Source: Hedera helix
Lineage: Eukaryota > Streptophyta > Magnoliopsida > Apiales > Araliaceae
Assembly: GCA_947179155.2 (NCBI GenBank)
Contig: OX359276.1
Coordinates: 41,034,192-41,098,191 of the forward strand
DNA: 64,000 nucleotides
Reading direction: 5' to 3'
Shown here: positions 33,565 to 46,000 of the stretch, piece after piece
Layout of the letters: each line of letters begins with the position of its first letter
Numbering within the stretch: position 1 is the first letter of the stretch
Translations under genes and position numbers: made by a program
The notes under the pieces: generated by a model
What the model saw: the letters and a program-made list of their open reading frames with translations, nothing else
Databases searched by the model: none
What the model was told of the DNA's origin: nothing

Positions 33565-34891
33565 CAGTGGCGGAGCCAGAGAATTTTAGCGGGGGGGTCC
33601 GGATTATGCATGCAAATTTTTTTTCGACGGCCTCTTAGTCGGTACTAGAACGGCGGAGTCTCTCTTCGGAGTTTGGACCGTAAAGGCGGTAAATCCAACC
33701 TGCGAGTTCTCATGTTCTGAAAATGTTGGATAATCACTTCATTATCAATGCGTCTAAAAACATCTCTCTCGACATAATACACCAAACAGTCGGTGAGAAA
33801 GTCATTTCCCATCTTGTTGCGCAAATCTATCTTAACAATATTCATCGCAGAAAATACTCGTTTCACACTAACAGTCGCAACAGGTAAAACTAAAGCCAAC
33901 TTGATAAGAAGATATACCAAATAAAAAGTAGTGTGATATCCCACCTTAACCATATTAGTTGCAAGTTCTCCGACATCTTCTAGTTTAGAAAATCTTGCAT
34001 TTCCTCTCATTTCAGAAATCCACATCTTTAATTGTTCTTTAAGCTCCATTCGATCATCCATTGAAAAGTCTTGTGGATATAGCTCTGCAAGACGAACTAA
34101 CTTTGGAAGACTAAAATTGGAGAACGAATTCTTAGGATCAAGTACGTACAAATAATTTTCCTGCTGGGGTGAGACAATTTTTTCGTGTTTGTTCATGTCA
34201 TGAATTTATATATTGATTAATTCTTAGTTTTGAGTAATTTATGCTGAATTACAATTGAAAAATATATTAATATATGAGAATAGATAAAATTATAAGAGGA
34301 TTTTATTTATTAGACATCTCTCCAAATGGTTTATCATTAATATTAATCCCTATAATTGACAATAAAAAAGTTGACTTACATAAATATCACAATATAAATT
34401 ATTTTCTTTTAAAGATATTGACTATAACATATAGTCTACTACCCAGAAATAATAAAAATTTACAAAAAAAAAGGGTATATTTAGTGTGTGATATTTGTGT
34501 CTAGTCAACTGCACGGCAAGAACATGTATAGCACCAGTCTTACATGTGCAGTACTTTAATTGAAGTTATGAATAACTCATATTTTTTGTTTCGATTTTAT
34601 TTACAGTTTAAAATCAACAGTTCATCAGAATATTTGATTGGCATAAAGGGGACTGACACCTATATATCAATCTTTAATTCTTTATGTATTTGACACAACA
34701 ATTTATAAAAATCCCTGTTTAAACTTCTTTATGTATTTACAAATGAATAAAAAATTTATAAAGTACATAATATATATAATTTATGCCGTTATGCACCCAG
34801 CACCAAGACAAAATACATAAAATATATATACTCCCTTCCGATGACAGGGGGGTCCGTGGACCCCCCAGGACCCCCCTCCCCTCCGCCACTG
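33565..34891 (-). mobile_element. hAT transposon, internally deleted, 1327 bp
   Basis: The terminal inverted repeats are CAGTGGCGGAG and CTCCGCCACTG. The perfect 8-bp duplication CAAACAAC flanks the element (33557-33564 and 34892-34899). It retains the 3' end of a hAT transposase gene on the minus strand. The G/C-rich ends (GGGGGGGTCC at the left, GGGGGGTCCGTGGACCCCCC at the right) are typical of plant CAGTGGCGGA elements. Confidence 0.93.
33645..34196 (-). pseudogene. hAT transposase C-terminal fragment
   Basis: The open frame of 183 codons ends with the hAT dimerisation domain: LVLPVATVSVKRVFSAMNIV, KIDLRNKMGNDFLTDCLVYY, then VERDVF. This wording matches the plant TTF-type zinc-finger hAT family. 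The N-terminal zinc finger and the catalytic part are absent and the first ATG lies mid-protein, so it is a truncated relic, not a functional transposase. Confidence 0.9.
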
Positions 34892-34932
34892 CAAACAACT
34901 AAGAAAGCAAAAGATGGTAAGAAAGAAACCAT

Positions 34933-35528
34933 TAGACCTGGCAATTGGGCGGGCCGGGCCGAAACGGCCCAGTTTTTGCCGGGCTAAAAAAGCTAGGCCC
35001 GTGGCCCGTACGGGCCGGGCCGGCCCGCGGGTTTTTTGAATTTTTTTTTTTTTTTTTTTTTTTTAAAAATTATTTTTTTTTTAAAAAAAATAAAATATAT
35101 ATATATATTTACAACTATAATACATAATTTAAAATAAATACTAACTCTAATTATTTACAATTATGGCATATAATGTATACATAATCATTTAATAGTATTA
35201 GTAAATAAAATAATCAATAATTTTATAGTCATATATATTAAAATATAACTAATCTTGTGATTTATAGTAATTTTATAGTCATATATATTATTATTTAAGA
35301 TTACATATTAGAATTTTATGTTAATATTTTTTTTTATCTACAATAAACAATTAAAAAATGTAAAAAAAAAAAAAAAAAAAAAAAATATTTCCGGGCCGGG
35401 CCGGGCCGTTTTTGGGCCGGGCCAAAACGGCCCAGTTTTTTAAGTGCAATTTTTGTGAAGCCCAAAGCCCGCCCAAAAACGGGCGGGCCGGCCCGGCCCG
35501 TGGGCTTGGGCCACTTTTGCCAGGTCTA
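34933..35528. mobile_element. hAT MITE, 596 bp
   Basis: The ends are TAGACCTGGCAA and TTGCCAGGTCTA. The perfect 8-bp duplication GAAACCAT flanks them (34925-34932 and 35529-35536). Both subterminal regions are rich in GGGCCGGGCC and separated by a T/A-rich core with long poly-T and poly-A runs, so the molecule can fold back. It has no coding capacity; the Gly/Pro/Arg-rich frames are by-products. Confidence 0.93.
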
Positions 35529-35661
35529 GAAACCATCATGAGGTGGGAGGACACCCTAAGGTCAGCCCCACGAGGACTCCTCCTCATGGTGGGGCTACCC
35601 AAGCATCCTCTCATCATGTCTCACTTCTAATGCTTAATCGAATTCATGAAAGTTATGCAAA

Positions 35662-36862
35662 CACTACAAGAAAAACGCTTAATCCCGACGGAATTAATTT
35701 CGACGGAATACATTCAGTCGTAAATATATTATTTTCGACGGAATATTCCGTCGAAATTAATTCCGTCGGATATAATTTATATTCGACAGAATTCCGTCGA
35801 GGATACGCAGGATGTTTTGGCGGCAAAATTCCCGCCACCGCCAAAGTTATATTCGACGGAATAATATTAATTTCGACGGAATATCAGTGGGAAATAAAGT
35901 TAAATTCGACGGAATTTTTTCGTCGGAAATTCCGTCGGAAATAACTTTTGAATCTATTATTTTAGCCCGATCAGTTCACTTCTGCTTCTTATTTTCATTT
36001 CTCTCTCTCTCTCACTTCCACCGCTCTCTCTCTCTCTCTCGTTTCCCCTCCGACCCACCACTTCCGGTCGCCGGTAAGTTAAAACAGCTAATTGTTTTTC
36101 GTGTATGCATGTGTATATCCATGTGTATCTATACAATCTTACAGTTTCATTGAAAATTTCTATTTTTGAATAACAGGGAAAGAAGAAGGAAGGTAACGCC
36201 GCAAGATACATCACCAGAACGCACGCCGTTAAGCACCTTCAAGTCAGTCTATCGCTCTTCAGGTATCCTACTCTCTATTAATATTATTCATTGTTGTCAA
36301 TTTATGCTAATTTATATATGGGTTTAAGACTATAATTTGTTCTTCAATTGTTAATGTTTTACTAAATATATTCTGATTAAATTTGGGGGTAGCAAGTACA
36401 AATTAGTAGGAAACAATTTTTTTTTGAAAGAGCTCTGCTACAGCTTGGGAAAAAAATTTGGTGATTTTTTGTAGCACAGTGGCACAATATGTAAATTGGT
36501 GTGAATACTTGGGTAGTCAATTGATGTGTTTTTGTGTATTTGCTATATGTTCCTGCTTTCTGTGAGGATTGGATGACTGGAAGTGACTGTAAATGCATTT
36601 CCCAGTTGGATCTGAAGGCATCCACCGCATATTTTTTTTTTAAAAAACTAAAAGTTATTTCCGACGGAATTATTTCCGACGGAAAATTCCGTCGGAAATA
36701 ACTTTTAGCTTTCCGACTGAATTTTCGACGAAATTAATCCCGACGAGCTTATTTACGTCCGAATTTCTGACGGAATTTTCCGTCGGAAATAACTTATTTC
36801 CGACGAAATTTGCTTATTTACGACGGAATATTCCGTCGGAGATAAGCTTTTTTCTTGTAGTG
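35662..36862 (+). mobile_element. CACTA MITE A, 1201 bp
   Basis: The ends are CACTACAAGAAAAACGC and CTTTTTTCTTGTAGTG. The AAA duplication flanks the element (35659-35661 and 36863-36865). Subterminal TTCCGACGGAA / TTCCGTCGGAA arrays match those of the 8.5-kb CACTA element. The centre keeps a CT-rich block (about 35998-36060), a possible splice donor (GCCGGTAAGTT) and an AACAG acceptor near 36177, but no transposase. Confidence 0.93.
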
Positions 36863-37330
36863 AAATAAGGACCAAAATGAGAAGAAACTAAGAAAGAAAC
36901 CACTATGAGGTGGGAGGCTACCCTAGGGTCAACCCCAAATGGGTTCCCCCTCGTGGGATTGCGTAAGCATCCTCTCATTATGTCTGACTTCTAACACTTA
37001 ATTAAATTCAAGAAAACCATGCAAAGAAAGATCAAAATAGGAATAAACTAAGGGAAAAACTACCATGAGGTGGGAGGACACCCCAGGGTTGGTCCCAAGG
37101 GTGTAGGTCGACCCTAAGGGGGGCTCCTCCTCATGGTGGGGATGCCCAAGTGCTATCTCATCATGTCTCACTCTTAACACTTTATTAAATTCGAGGAAGT
37201 TATGAAAAAGAAGACCAAAACATGACGAAGTAAGAGAAAAGTTATTTTGGTGTGAGGAGCTCCCTAGGGTCGACCTTATAGGAGCCCTCCCCATGGAGAG
37301 TTCCTCCATTCATTTCACCAATAACTTCAA
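36863..37330. repeat. Degenerate tandem repeat, about 150-180 bp units
   Basis: Successive units carry GAAACTAAGAAAGAAACCAC, ATGAGGTGGGAGGACACCC, TCATGGTGGGGMTRCCCAAG, CTCTCATCATGTCTCAC and AACACTTAATTAAATTC in order. An earlier unit is seen around the hAT and CACTA insertions at about 34900-35660. The units have diverged considerably. Confidence 0.8.
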
Positions 37331-37504
37331 CACTTATTCAAAACTTTAAAGTGTTTCGACTAAGGAGATTTCAAGAGAGAGACAAGGCAATGCTCCATGA
37401 AAGTAAAGAAAAGGGATCCATTTCCTAAAAGTAAGCCTGTAGGGAGCAAATAGGCCCAAAGAAAGCAAGTAGACCTATAGAGAGCAAGTTGGGCAATAAC
37501 TTAA

Positions 37505-38627
37505 CACTACAAGAAAAAAGCTTATTTCCGACGGAATTTTCCGTCGTAAATAAGCAAATTTCGTCGGAAATAAGTTATTTCCGACGGAAAATTCCGTCAG
37601 AAATTCGGTCGTAACTAAGCGTGTCGGGATTAATTCCGTCGAAAATTCAGTCGGAAAACTAAAAGTTATTTCCGATGGAATTTCCCGTCGGAAATAACTT
37701 ATTTCCGACGGAATTATTTCCGACGGAAATTCCGTCGGAAATAACTTTTAGTTTTTTTAAAAAAAAATATGCGGTGGATATAACAATCCTCACATCAATT
37801 TACAGCAATCCCCACTTGGAAATGCGTTTACAGCCACTTCCAGTCATCCAATCCTCACAGAAAGCAGGAACATATAGCAACATATAGCAAATACACAACT
37901 TATGATTTCACATCAATTTATGATTTCACATCAATTTTTACAGGAACATATAGCAACATATAGGAACATATAGCAACTTATGATCTCACATCAATTTTTA
38001 CATCTAAAGTTGCTAACCGTAAATAAATGAAGCACATAATGAATTCAATAAATTAAAAATCTCCTAATTCATTACATGTCCACATACACACCCACAAAGC
38101 AAAGCAAAAATTTCTACTGGGCCAAATCTTATACACACACACACACACCCACAAACCTTATACACTCGGACGGGGGGTGGAGGAGAAGCAACATCGGCGG
38201 CCGGAGGTGGTGGGTCGGAGGGGAAACGAGAGAGATGAGAGAGAGAGAGCGCGGTGGAAGTGAGAGAGAGAGAGAGCGCGGTGGAAGTGAGAGAGAGAGA
38301 GAGAAATGAAAAGCAGCAGAAGTGAACTGATCGGGCTGAAATAATAAATTCAAAAGTTATTTCCGACGGAATTTTCGACGGAAAAATTCCGTCGAAATTA
38401 ATATTATTCCGTCGAATATTAATATTATTCCGTCGAATATAACATTGGCGGTGGCGGGAATTTTGCCGCCAAAACATCCTGTGTATCCTCGACGGAATTC
38501 TGTCGGGTATAAATTATATCCGACGGAATTAATTTCGACGGAATATTCCGTCGAAAATAATATATTTACGACTGAATGTATTCCGTCGAAATTAATTCCG
38601 TCGGGATTAAGCGTTTTTCTTGTAGTG
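37505..38627 (-). mobile_element. CACTA MITE B, 1123 bp, inverted relative to MITE A
   Basis: The ends are CACTACAAGAAAAAAGC and GCGTTTTTCTTGTAGTG. The TAA duplication flanks the element (37502-37504 and 38628-38630). The right end read backwards matches the left end of MITE A (AAGAAAAACGCTTAATCCCG; the GGCGGCAAAATTCCCGCC region corresponds to GGCGGGAATTTTGCCGCC here). The two MITEs are therefore inverted copies about 640 bp apart. It has no transposase. Confidence 0.93.
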
Positions 38628-38631
38628 TAAG

Positions 38632-38683
38632 TTTTCATGCAACTAGTTGGCACCATGTTTTCATGCAACTAGTTGGCACCATG
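38632..38683. repeat. 26-bp direct duplication
   Basis: TTTTCATGCAACTAGTTGGC plus ACCATG occurs twice in direct succession. Confidence 0.93.
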
Positions 38684-39480
38684 AACACAAGGTGTATGAC
38701 AAGGTTTTAAAGGTGATGCTCCTTGTAAGAATGATGATGTCATAGGCGGCAATGTCACTCCTATTGCACCCAAAACAGTGATGATGTCATACCAAGAGGA
38801 TCAATATATCCTTTTTGATTGTTTTCGATTAAACTAATATGAAGAATTACTATCAAAGATAGCTATTTTGGATAGACGGATTACCTCTCTAGCCTCCGAC
38901 ATAAGGTTAGAGAGGTCGTTTTGAATTGGAATTCAATGAGGATTTTGAACTGGCGGCTATAGACATAGGACAAAACGAACTTCGAAAAAACGATAGTCAT
39001 ACTTAAAATTGATTATTGTAGTCACAGTTTATAAGTGACATAGGAGCACAAAGGGGCACCCCCATGAAGCCAATAAATACCCCTCATTCTCATTTGAGAG
39101 GAGGTTAGAAACTTGAAAATTTTGAAGAACTTGAGAGCTTCTCTCTCTAGAACCCACTTTCTCTCTTTAGAAATTACAAGAACCAAGTTGCTTTCACTAA
39201 GAGGCCGTACTTGTTGACTTGGATGGTTATGTTCCATACTTAGTCTCCACAAGCCAAAGAACCTCTCTAAAGAACTTAACTCCCTTGGAGCTAAGTTTCC
39301 TATCACACCCAAAACCCAAAACCCACGTACACAGACACGCACGACCTTTACACAAAGGGTTCTGCCTATATTGCCTCGAAGAGTTCGTCTATGATCTCTC
39401 CCCTCATTCTAACTCTCCACCGATCTAGATCGCATACTTTCGTGAAATTATCGCCTCACCTTGATCAATCAATGAACACG

Positions 39481-39874
39481 ACCGCAATGGGAAAGTGTGA
39501 TAGTATAGGAAATTATTGTATTTATAAAATTCATCAAAGAGATCAATGGTTAATGAAATGTCATTTGTTAGTTAATATTTTTATCTAATTGTGCGTTATA
39601 TTTCCTGGTCTTACACTTACATCAGGTGAAACCTTACCTACCGACCATGCCTTGAGATTGGAATCACAATTTTTAATCAGTTCACAATATCGCATCAATG
39701 AAAATCAATCACATCAGTTTTGAATTTTAGGATTTGGGTATTAGATAGGGTGCTTAATTAAGTTCAAATTTTACTTACACATAACGCAGGGCAACATAAC
39801 ATAAATAAAAAAAAAAACTAGCACTCTAAAGCATGTAACAGCTGGGTAGATGTATAAAATTTAGAGAGCAGAGT
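39481..39874. other. Intergenic DNA 3' of the UGT pseudogene
   Basis: AT-rich, with no gene or repeat boundary seen. Confidence 0.55.
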
Positions 39875-41893
39875 TCAAGGACGGACCGGACCACCTTCAG
39901 TTGTGAACGAGAGGAGGAGCTCCACCAATTTTGTCATGGAGTTGTATGAAGTACCACCTTCGCTCGTGCATACGTTAATTTTATCCTTCTTTTCAACAGC
40001 TATCTGCCTCATTTCCTCCCTTTCATTATCCACCAAAACTCTTCTTATGGCCGTCTCCATTTCATTCCTGTCGAGCTCATTCTCCAATTGAATGCCTACT
40101 TTCCATACATAACTCAGGTACCTCTCATTCACCTTTTGGTCTGTTGAACGAGGCGAGCATATCATTAGAACCCCTTCACAAATACTCTCCAAGGTTGAGT
40201 TCCAACCGCAATGGCTCCAAAACCCTCCGACTGCATTATGTGCCAACACCTCCGTTTGGGGCGCCCATTTCACTATATGCCCTCTATCTCCAACTTCTTC
40301 TATAAAACCTTCAGGCAATAGCTCTATCCATTCCGAGCCAAAAACTGAGCGAGGCCGAATCATCCACTAGAACGGCTTTTTGCTGTTGGCTAGCCCCAAT
40401 ATGTTTCGACTAACTCTTTCTTAGCCATGCTTGCTATGCTGCCAAAGCTTACCGAGATAGGAATCTGCTAGTGTAGCCAATGAAATGCAAGTGTTCCTCT
40501 TCCAGTGGACAAGGCTGGTGCTAATTTGTGCTAAGGGCCAATTGGGAAGAATGGAACCTTGTAATTTTGCTGGAGCCGCATCAACGATGAATCCTCGAGA
40601 TCTTTGGTGGTGTTCAAGATGACGGCTGAACTTTTTTCATATTGCTTGTATGCCAAAGAAGATTTAGCGTCTCTTCTCAGGTTCCAAAACCGGTATAGGG
40701 TAGATCCTTGAATCGAAGGGGATAAAACTCGGGCACTAGCTCCAGCAATTTATAATCTGCATATATAGTACAAAGGGAGATCAATTAAAGCAGAGAACAT
40801 ATATAGAGCCCAAGACCACCTACTCATTCTTTGATTTGGATTCTGTGAAGTTGTTACACCCTTGTAAGTTCGTAGCTTTCAGTTGCATTTGCTATAGCAG
40901 AAGTTGTATTCGCTTTTTTTGAGCCTGCGATAACTGGATCTAATTGTGTGCCAAGATCCCACAAGATACATGATTAAAGAAAACTAGAAACCTACTATAT
41001 CGAATGAAAATGACAATAATAATAAGAACAGACTTTCAACACACGATGACATACTTTCGAATTTATTGTTATTTCTCTCCTGGGCTTATATTTGTTGAAT
41101 TCTCTATAATCAATATTACTTAAGCATCTAGCTATAAGGTTTGTATACTACGGCTATGGAAAACAAAGAAACAAAGCGGCTAGACATTAACTATAGAACA
41201 TATTTCATTTCTTAGTTATCTTTTATAACAAAATTTCTTGTTCATGTAGTCTTGATACCTAGTAGACGAGTTAAAAAATAAATATGTTACAACAGACAAT
41301 CAGTAGGCTTTTCTTATGTTTTCTAATTTCTCTTACTTAAATTATGAATTGTGTTTTGTTTTCTTTATCCACTAATCTATATTCATAAACCATAGCTTTG
41401 TTTTATTGAGTACATGTCATATACCTTGAAAGGGAAGGTAACCTTCTTCTTGGAGTTGAGGCAGGGCACGATATACTCGCAAAAAGGAAGCAGAGGTTGT
41501 TCGCAAGACTATGCTTGGAATCTTCATATGACTAGTCACAGATTCTGCGAAGTACATGAGGGAATCATGAATGACGCCGAGCAGCTGACCATTTGCCTAC
41601 TGTTGCTCCAAGAACTCCTGCAGTGATGCTTTGCAGTTGCCATTGATTTGTTCTATATCGGAAAATTTAAAACCAAAGGTATCAGTGATAGATAAGTTGT
41701 CTGATAAGGCAAAAAAATCAAAATCATGATGGTTAGAAGGATTAGGAGGGTTGAATTTAGTATGCGCAATTGTAATCTCAAAGCCCTTGGAGTGAAGCAG
41801 AGACCCAAGTTGAAGCATTGGCGTGGTATGACTATGGAATGGAAACGGTACCAGAACTAATCGTCGAGGTTTTTGACTTCCTTGCCTTTCCAT
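39875..41893 (-). pseudogene. UDP-glycosyltransferase (UGT76-like) pseudogene
   Basis: A family-1 plant UGT transfers sugar from UDP-sugar to small molecules in the cytosol. The start is the ATG at 41893 (MERQGSQKPRRLVLVPFPFH, acceptor-side N-terminal domain). A frame break near 41600 follows. The next region, still recognisable (IHDSLMYFAESV, PSIVLRTTSASF), ends at a probable intron near 41400. The second part (LVPEFYPLRFKDLP) has several stops and shifts between 40380 and 40760. The last 160 codons are open and carry the PSPG sugar-donor box (WAPQTEVLAHNAVGGFWSHC, then GWNSTLESICEGV) ending in STDQ, where a Phe/Gly-Asp-Gln is usual. The motif FPFHSH replaces the usual FPFHGH. Multiple lesions make it non-functional. 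Confidence 0.9.
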
Positions 41894-43017
41894 CTCACTT
41901 TTCTCTCCTCCTCTCTTTCTGCTTTGATTTCTCTTTTTGTTGATATATAGGAAAAGAGTTGCCAGTGTCAACACTTCTAGGAAACCTCTATCTAAAGAAT
42001 TTGGACATCATCACACATTTTATATAAGCCGTTGTTTACGTAGTCGTTGATCACATCATCACACATTTTATATAAGCCATTGTTTACGTAGTCGTCGTTG
42101 GTCGATGTTTAATCTGCTAATGATAACTTAAGATTATTGGAGTCGACAATTTCATGATATTAAAGGGTTGATTTTTTGAATTATTGGTCCTCTTTGGCTA
42201 GATTGATACATTCAACAGTAGTGTTTTTGGTCTTAAAATTCCTTCCATGCCATCATCTACAATGTCAAATGCTGACATTATCTGAGAAACAGTCAAATGA
42301 ATAAGTTGATCAATAGAAACTAATATCATTAGTCTTAAACGTGACAAATCATTTAATTAATTTGCTATAATAAACCATCATCTCTGGAGATGTGAGTATG
42401 GCTTTAACTGCTAGATTATTTTGTGAGAAATGGTCCAAGTTTTAAATGGATAAAGGCCTCAATTGTCAATAATTGCACAAATTAATTTCTTCGACTGTCT
42501 TTTAAATTTCTTTAGAAACCTTATAATCTGATTACTAGTTATTACGATTCATGTATTAAACCTTAAAATAGGGGAACTAATGATAATTTGATTATATGAA
42601 ATTGATAGCTTAATAACATACATGTTGAAGGCAAAATAAATCAACTACTGAGAAATAAAAATTACAATTCGAAAATGTCGGATTAAAGTTTACTTGCAAT
42701 ATTGAACATGGAAAAAACTGAAATGAACAACATTCCCCAAACATATTCCAAGGCCTAATTGGAAGGACAAAAAGCCAACTGCCATAAAGATTCACTAGGT
42801 ACCTGCTAGGCTGTTACTCTGAAGCAAAGGGAAACATACAAAATCACCTTGAGATAGTCTTGCACTGAAATCAACTTTGATCGATAAAGTTCTTTTTTTG
42901 TGTGTAATAATCAGGATAATAATATGAATACATAAGTAGTGATTAAATGAATACTGAATGTTGATAATATAAGGTTGCTGCAACTTTAACGTACCTGAGA
43001 GAGTGATGACAACAACA
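41894..43017. other. Intergenic DNA between the UGT pseudogene and the NLR
   Basis: No gene is seen. Nearly the same sequence is present at about 57000-58357 in copy 2, apart from an extra segment there. Confidence 0.6.
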
Positions 43018-46000
43018 TCAATATATATGGTTCATGGAACGGACGTGACGAACTTTATAAACATCTTCTCCTTCTACACCATCTATCACTCTTACCCTGT
43101 CTTGAAATTCTGGAGGCATATAGTCAAGGTTCAATACCTGAAGGGCGGTGACGAATCTCAATCCATCCGGAAGCATCTCCAATCGAGAACACCACGAAAT
43201 TTCTAGTTCATACAGCTTGGGCATTGCTCCTTTGTCCACCCTCCACATCTCTAAGTTGATTAATTGATTAAGTTCTAGAGTTGTGAGCTGTGGGAAACCC
43301 ATAGCAGAACATACCATTTCTTTCCCAACATAAGAATGGGGATTTAATCGAAGGACTCTTAAGTTGGGAAGCTTCTCCAATAATTTCATGGGGTCTTCCT
43401 CAAAATAACAGTACCACAGATGTATGGAGAAGAGTCTGTCTGAGAAAAGACGGTGATCATAGTGCTTGGGTAATACGCCCACATGCGCATCAATGAACAA
43501 GTGATTAAGAGTGACACATTCTAGCAATCGTACCAAACAAGAATGCCCCTCTTCTGAACCGAATTTCGCGATGTTTACACACCAAAGGGACACATACCTC
43601 TTTTTGTGCATCTCCGAACTGATGAAGTCGATGGTCTCCGTAATGTCCTGAAGAGTGTTTACAGTGATTTGCCGAAGTACTCGCACATTGGTTAACTTCA
43701 CAAGATCATTTATGTCACAAGTACTCACATTAAATTTAGATATTAACCCCAGCTCCCTCAGCCCATCAAATATTAATTTCCTTCCAGAACCTTCTTTTAC
43801 ACGAATAAAGACTGGAAGATATAGATGCGTCAATTGCTTCATCTTGCGTAGCACATTGTGAGGTATAATAATTGGACAATGTACCTGCAGGTCGAGGGAT
43901 TGTAAGTATCTCAAGTTGCCAATAGATGCTGGCAATTCACCCAATGTACAGGCCCAGAAGCTCAAATACCACAAATAGGTAAGTTCACCAATTCCCTCTA
44001 GTAACTTTACATTCTTGAAGTCAAATCTCTCGAGCCTCAAAAGCCTAAGCAATTTGAATTCCTTGATATTGTCGATTCCTATCGGTGGCAACCGGTAGGG
44101 ATTGAAGAATAAAAGTGATCGAATTTGACCAATTACATTCTGTTGCTCAAAAGGAACAAGGTTGCTGTCCAAACCATCATACAAATTAACAGCAAGCCTA
44201 CGACAATGAGCCATGTTATTTTGTGCAAAGGATTTGGAACGTAGTGTCATGTTGTGATCATCTCGAGGATCAATGATATTGATAAAATCTTCCTCCTTTC
44301 CTTTTAATAAGCACAAGTCTCGAATAAGGTCGTGCACGCGGCAAATCCGAAACTGTAACCATGATTCTCCGTCGAGAGTTGGTTCTACTTGAACCAGGCT
44401 CCTCTGTGCTAGTTCACCCAAGTAGCGTTCTGCAACGTCCAACATCATTTCTCCTTTTGCTTGGTCATCTGGGAATATCAAACCTTCTGCTATCCATGTG
44501 AAGTACACATTCACAGCCCATATCTCATTATCCTCGGGAAAATTACCGAAGTAAAGGAACAAATGCTTCAAATAATAAGTTAAATTATCATAGCTTAAAG
44601 CTAAAACTTGTCTTACTGTACCACCACCTTCGCTTTCATCTCCCGCGCCACGACTTATATATGAAGCAACATCGTTATTCAGCATTTGCCAATCCCCTAA
44701 CTTGGTTTTATCTTTTAAAATTCCTCCCAAAGTACAGATCGCTAATGGGAGTCCTTCACATTTTTGAACCATCTCCCGCCCTATTTTTTCTGCCTCAACG
44801 TCAACTCCATTTCCTGCACATAACAAAGCATATATACATCATTCATCTGTGGTGTGATGGCTAAAATATATTTTCAAAAGCATAAAATTTTATAATTTAA
44901 ATGACACATGCTGCATGAGTCCTCTAGTTAACGAAAGTGGCAACATGTAAATTTAGGGCGACGCAGAATTTTTGTCGGCAAGGGGAACACTTTAAAATTA
45001 AATTTAAAAAATATAAAAATCACCTAATATAAATTTCAATTAGAAACACATAAAATTCACTAGAAAATCCTTTTTCGAGACTTTATTTCTTGAAATTGTT
45101 TCATAATCACCTCATTTTCAATGGTTACAAGTACATCTTTTTGTGAAGAAATAGTTTTATTAGGTTACTCTTAGATTGAGACACGACTAATTGATTCTTG
45201 AGTTGATTCAACAGAAAAATATTTGAATCGAGGACGTTGAGTAGTGCTAGATCTTGAAAAATTTCTTATATATATATATCTTTATTCAAGATATCAAATT
45301 CAAATTCACAAAATAATAAAAAAAACAAACTATTAAATAAATTTAATAATATGAACAAACTAAACACCCTATACTATAGTTCTTAATCAAAATTATATAT
45401 TCACAATTTATGCCTTTATTGATTTAAATTCAACATCAAATGACACATATGTCAAAAATTTCAATATATATTGTAAAGTTAAATAGCATGTATGTATGTA
45501 CTAATTAGTAAGAATGAATAAAAATAAATAAGAATCAAACTTAAGCAATTAACCACTTATGGAAAATTAATAAAAAATTAGAGAAAAATTTATTGATATT
45601 TAACTTTAACTCAAAAATTTGGGAGAAATCAAATAGACACATGCAAATAAAAATTGAAATGTGAAGTTAAAAGAGAATATTAAAAATTCCTAATTATCAT
45701 GCCTTGACCTAAGTTTTTTCTATTTTATTTTAGGATGGGCACTATTTAGCCATATTAACCCACCCTCCATACTTACAGAATAATAATAAAAAAAAAAATT
45801 AAAAACCAAGGGTGAGCACTTGCAACACCTCCTCACCCCTTCCCCTTCCACTTGACCCTTTTCCTCCGCCGCTGAGATGTAATCTTTAAACTCTGTTTTG
45901 ATAGCAATTTTTAAGGAACAATTTCAAGATCAGACACATTTTATCAAATGCGTTGGCTGGAGTCTTAACTAGCCAACTCATTTCAAGATCAGACACATTT

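Larger units (their letters stand above)
33209..39480 (+). other. Degenerate repeat-bearing host sequence interrupted by four DNA transposons
   Basis: With the insertions at 33565-34891, 34933-35528, 35662-36862 and 37505-38627 removed, a continuous sequence remains. It contains three to four degenerate tandem units of about 150-180 bp (next entry), a 26-bp duplication, and near 39066 a TATA-like CCAATAAATACCCCTC followed by transcript-like sequence. It starts near TGTTAGAAAATAGCTCCC. It may be a non-autonomous LTR element or its leader, but no paired LTR or target duplication was found. Both edges are approximate. Confidence 0.3.

Noticed and set aside
34933..35630. Gly/Pro/Arg-rich frames around the GGGCCGGGCC runs
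   Set aside because: They are translations of the GC-rich inverted ends of a hAT MITE, not genes.
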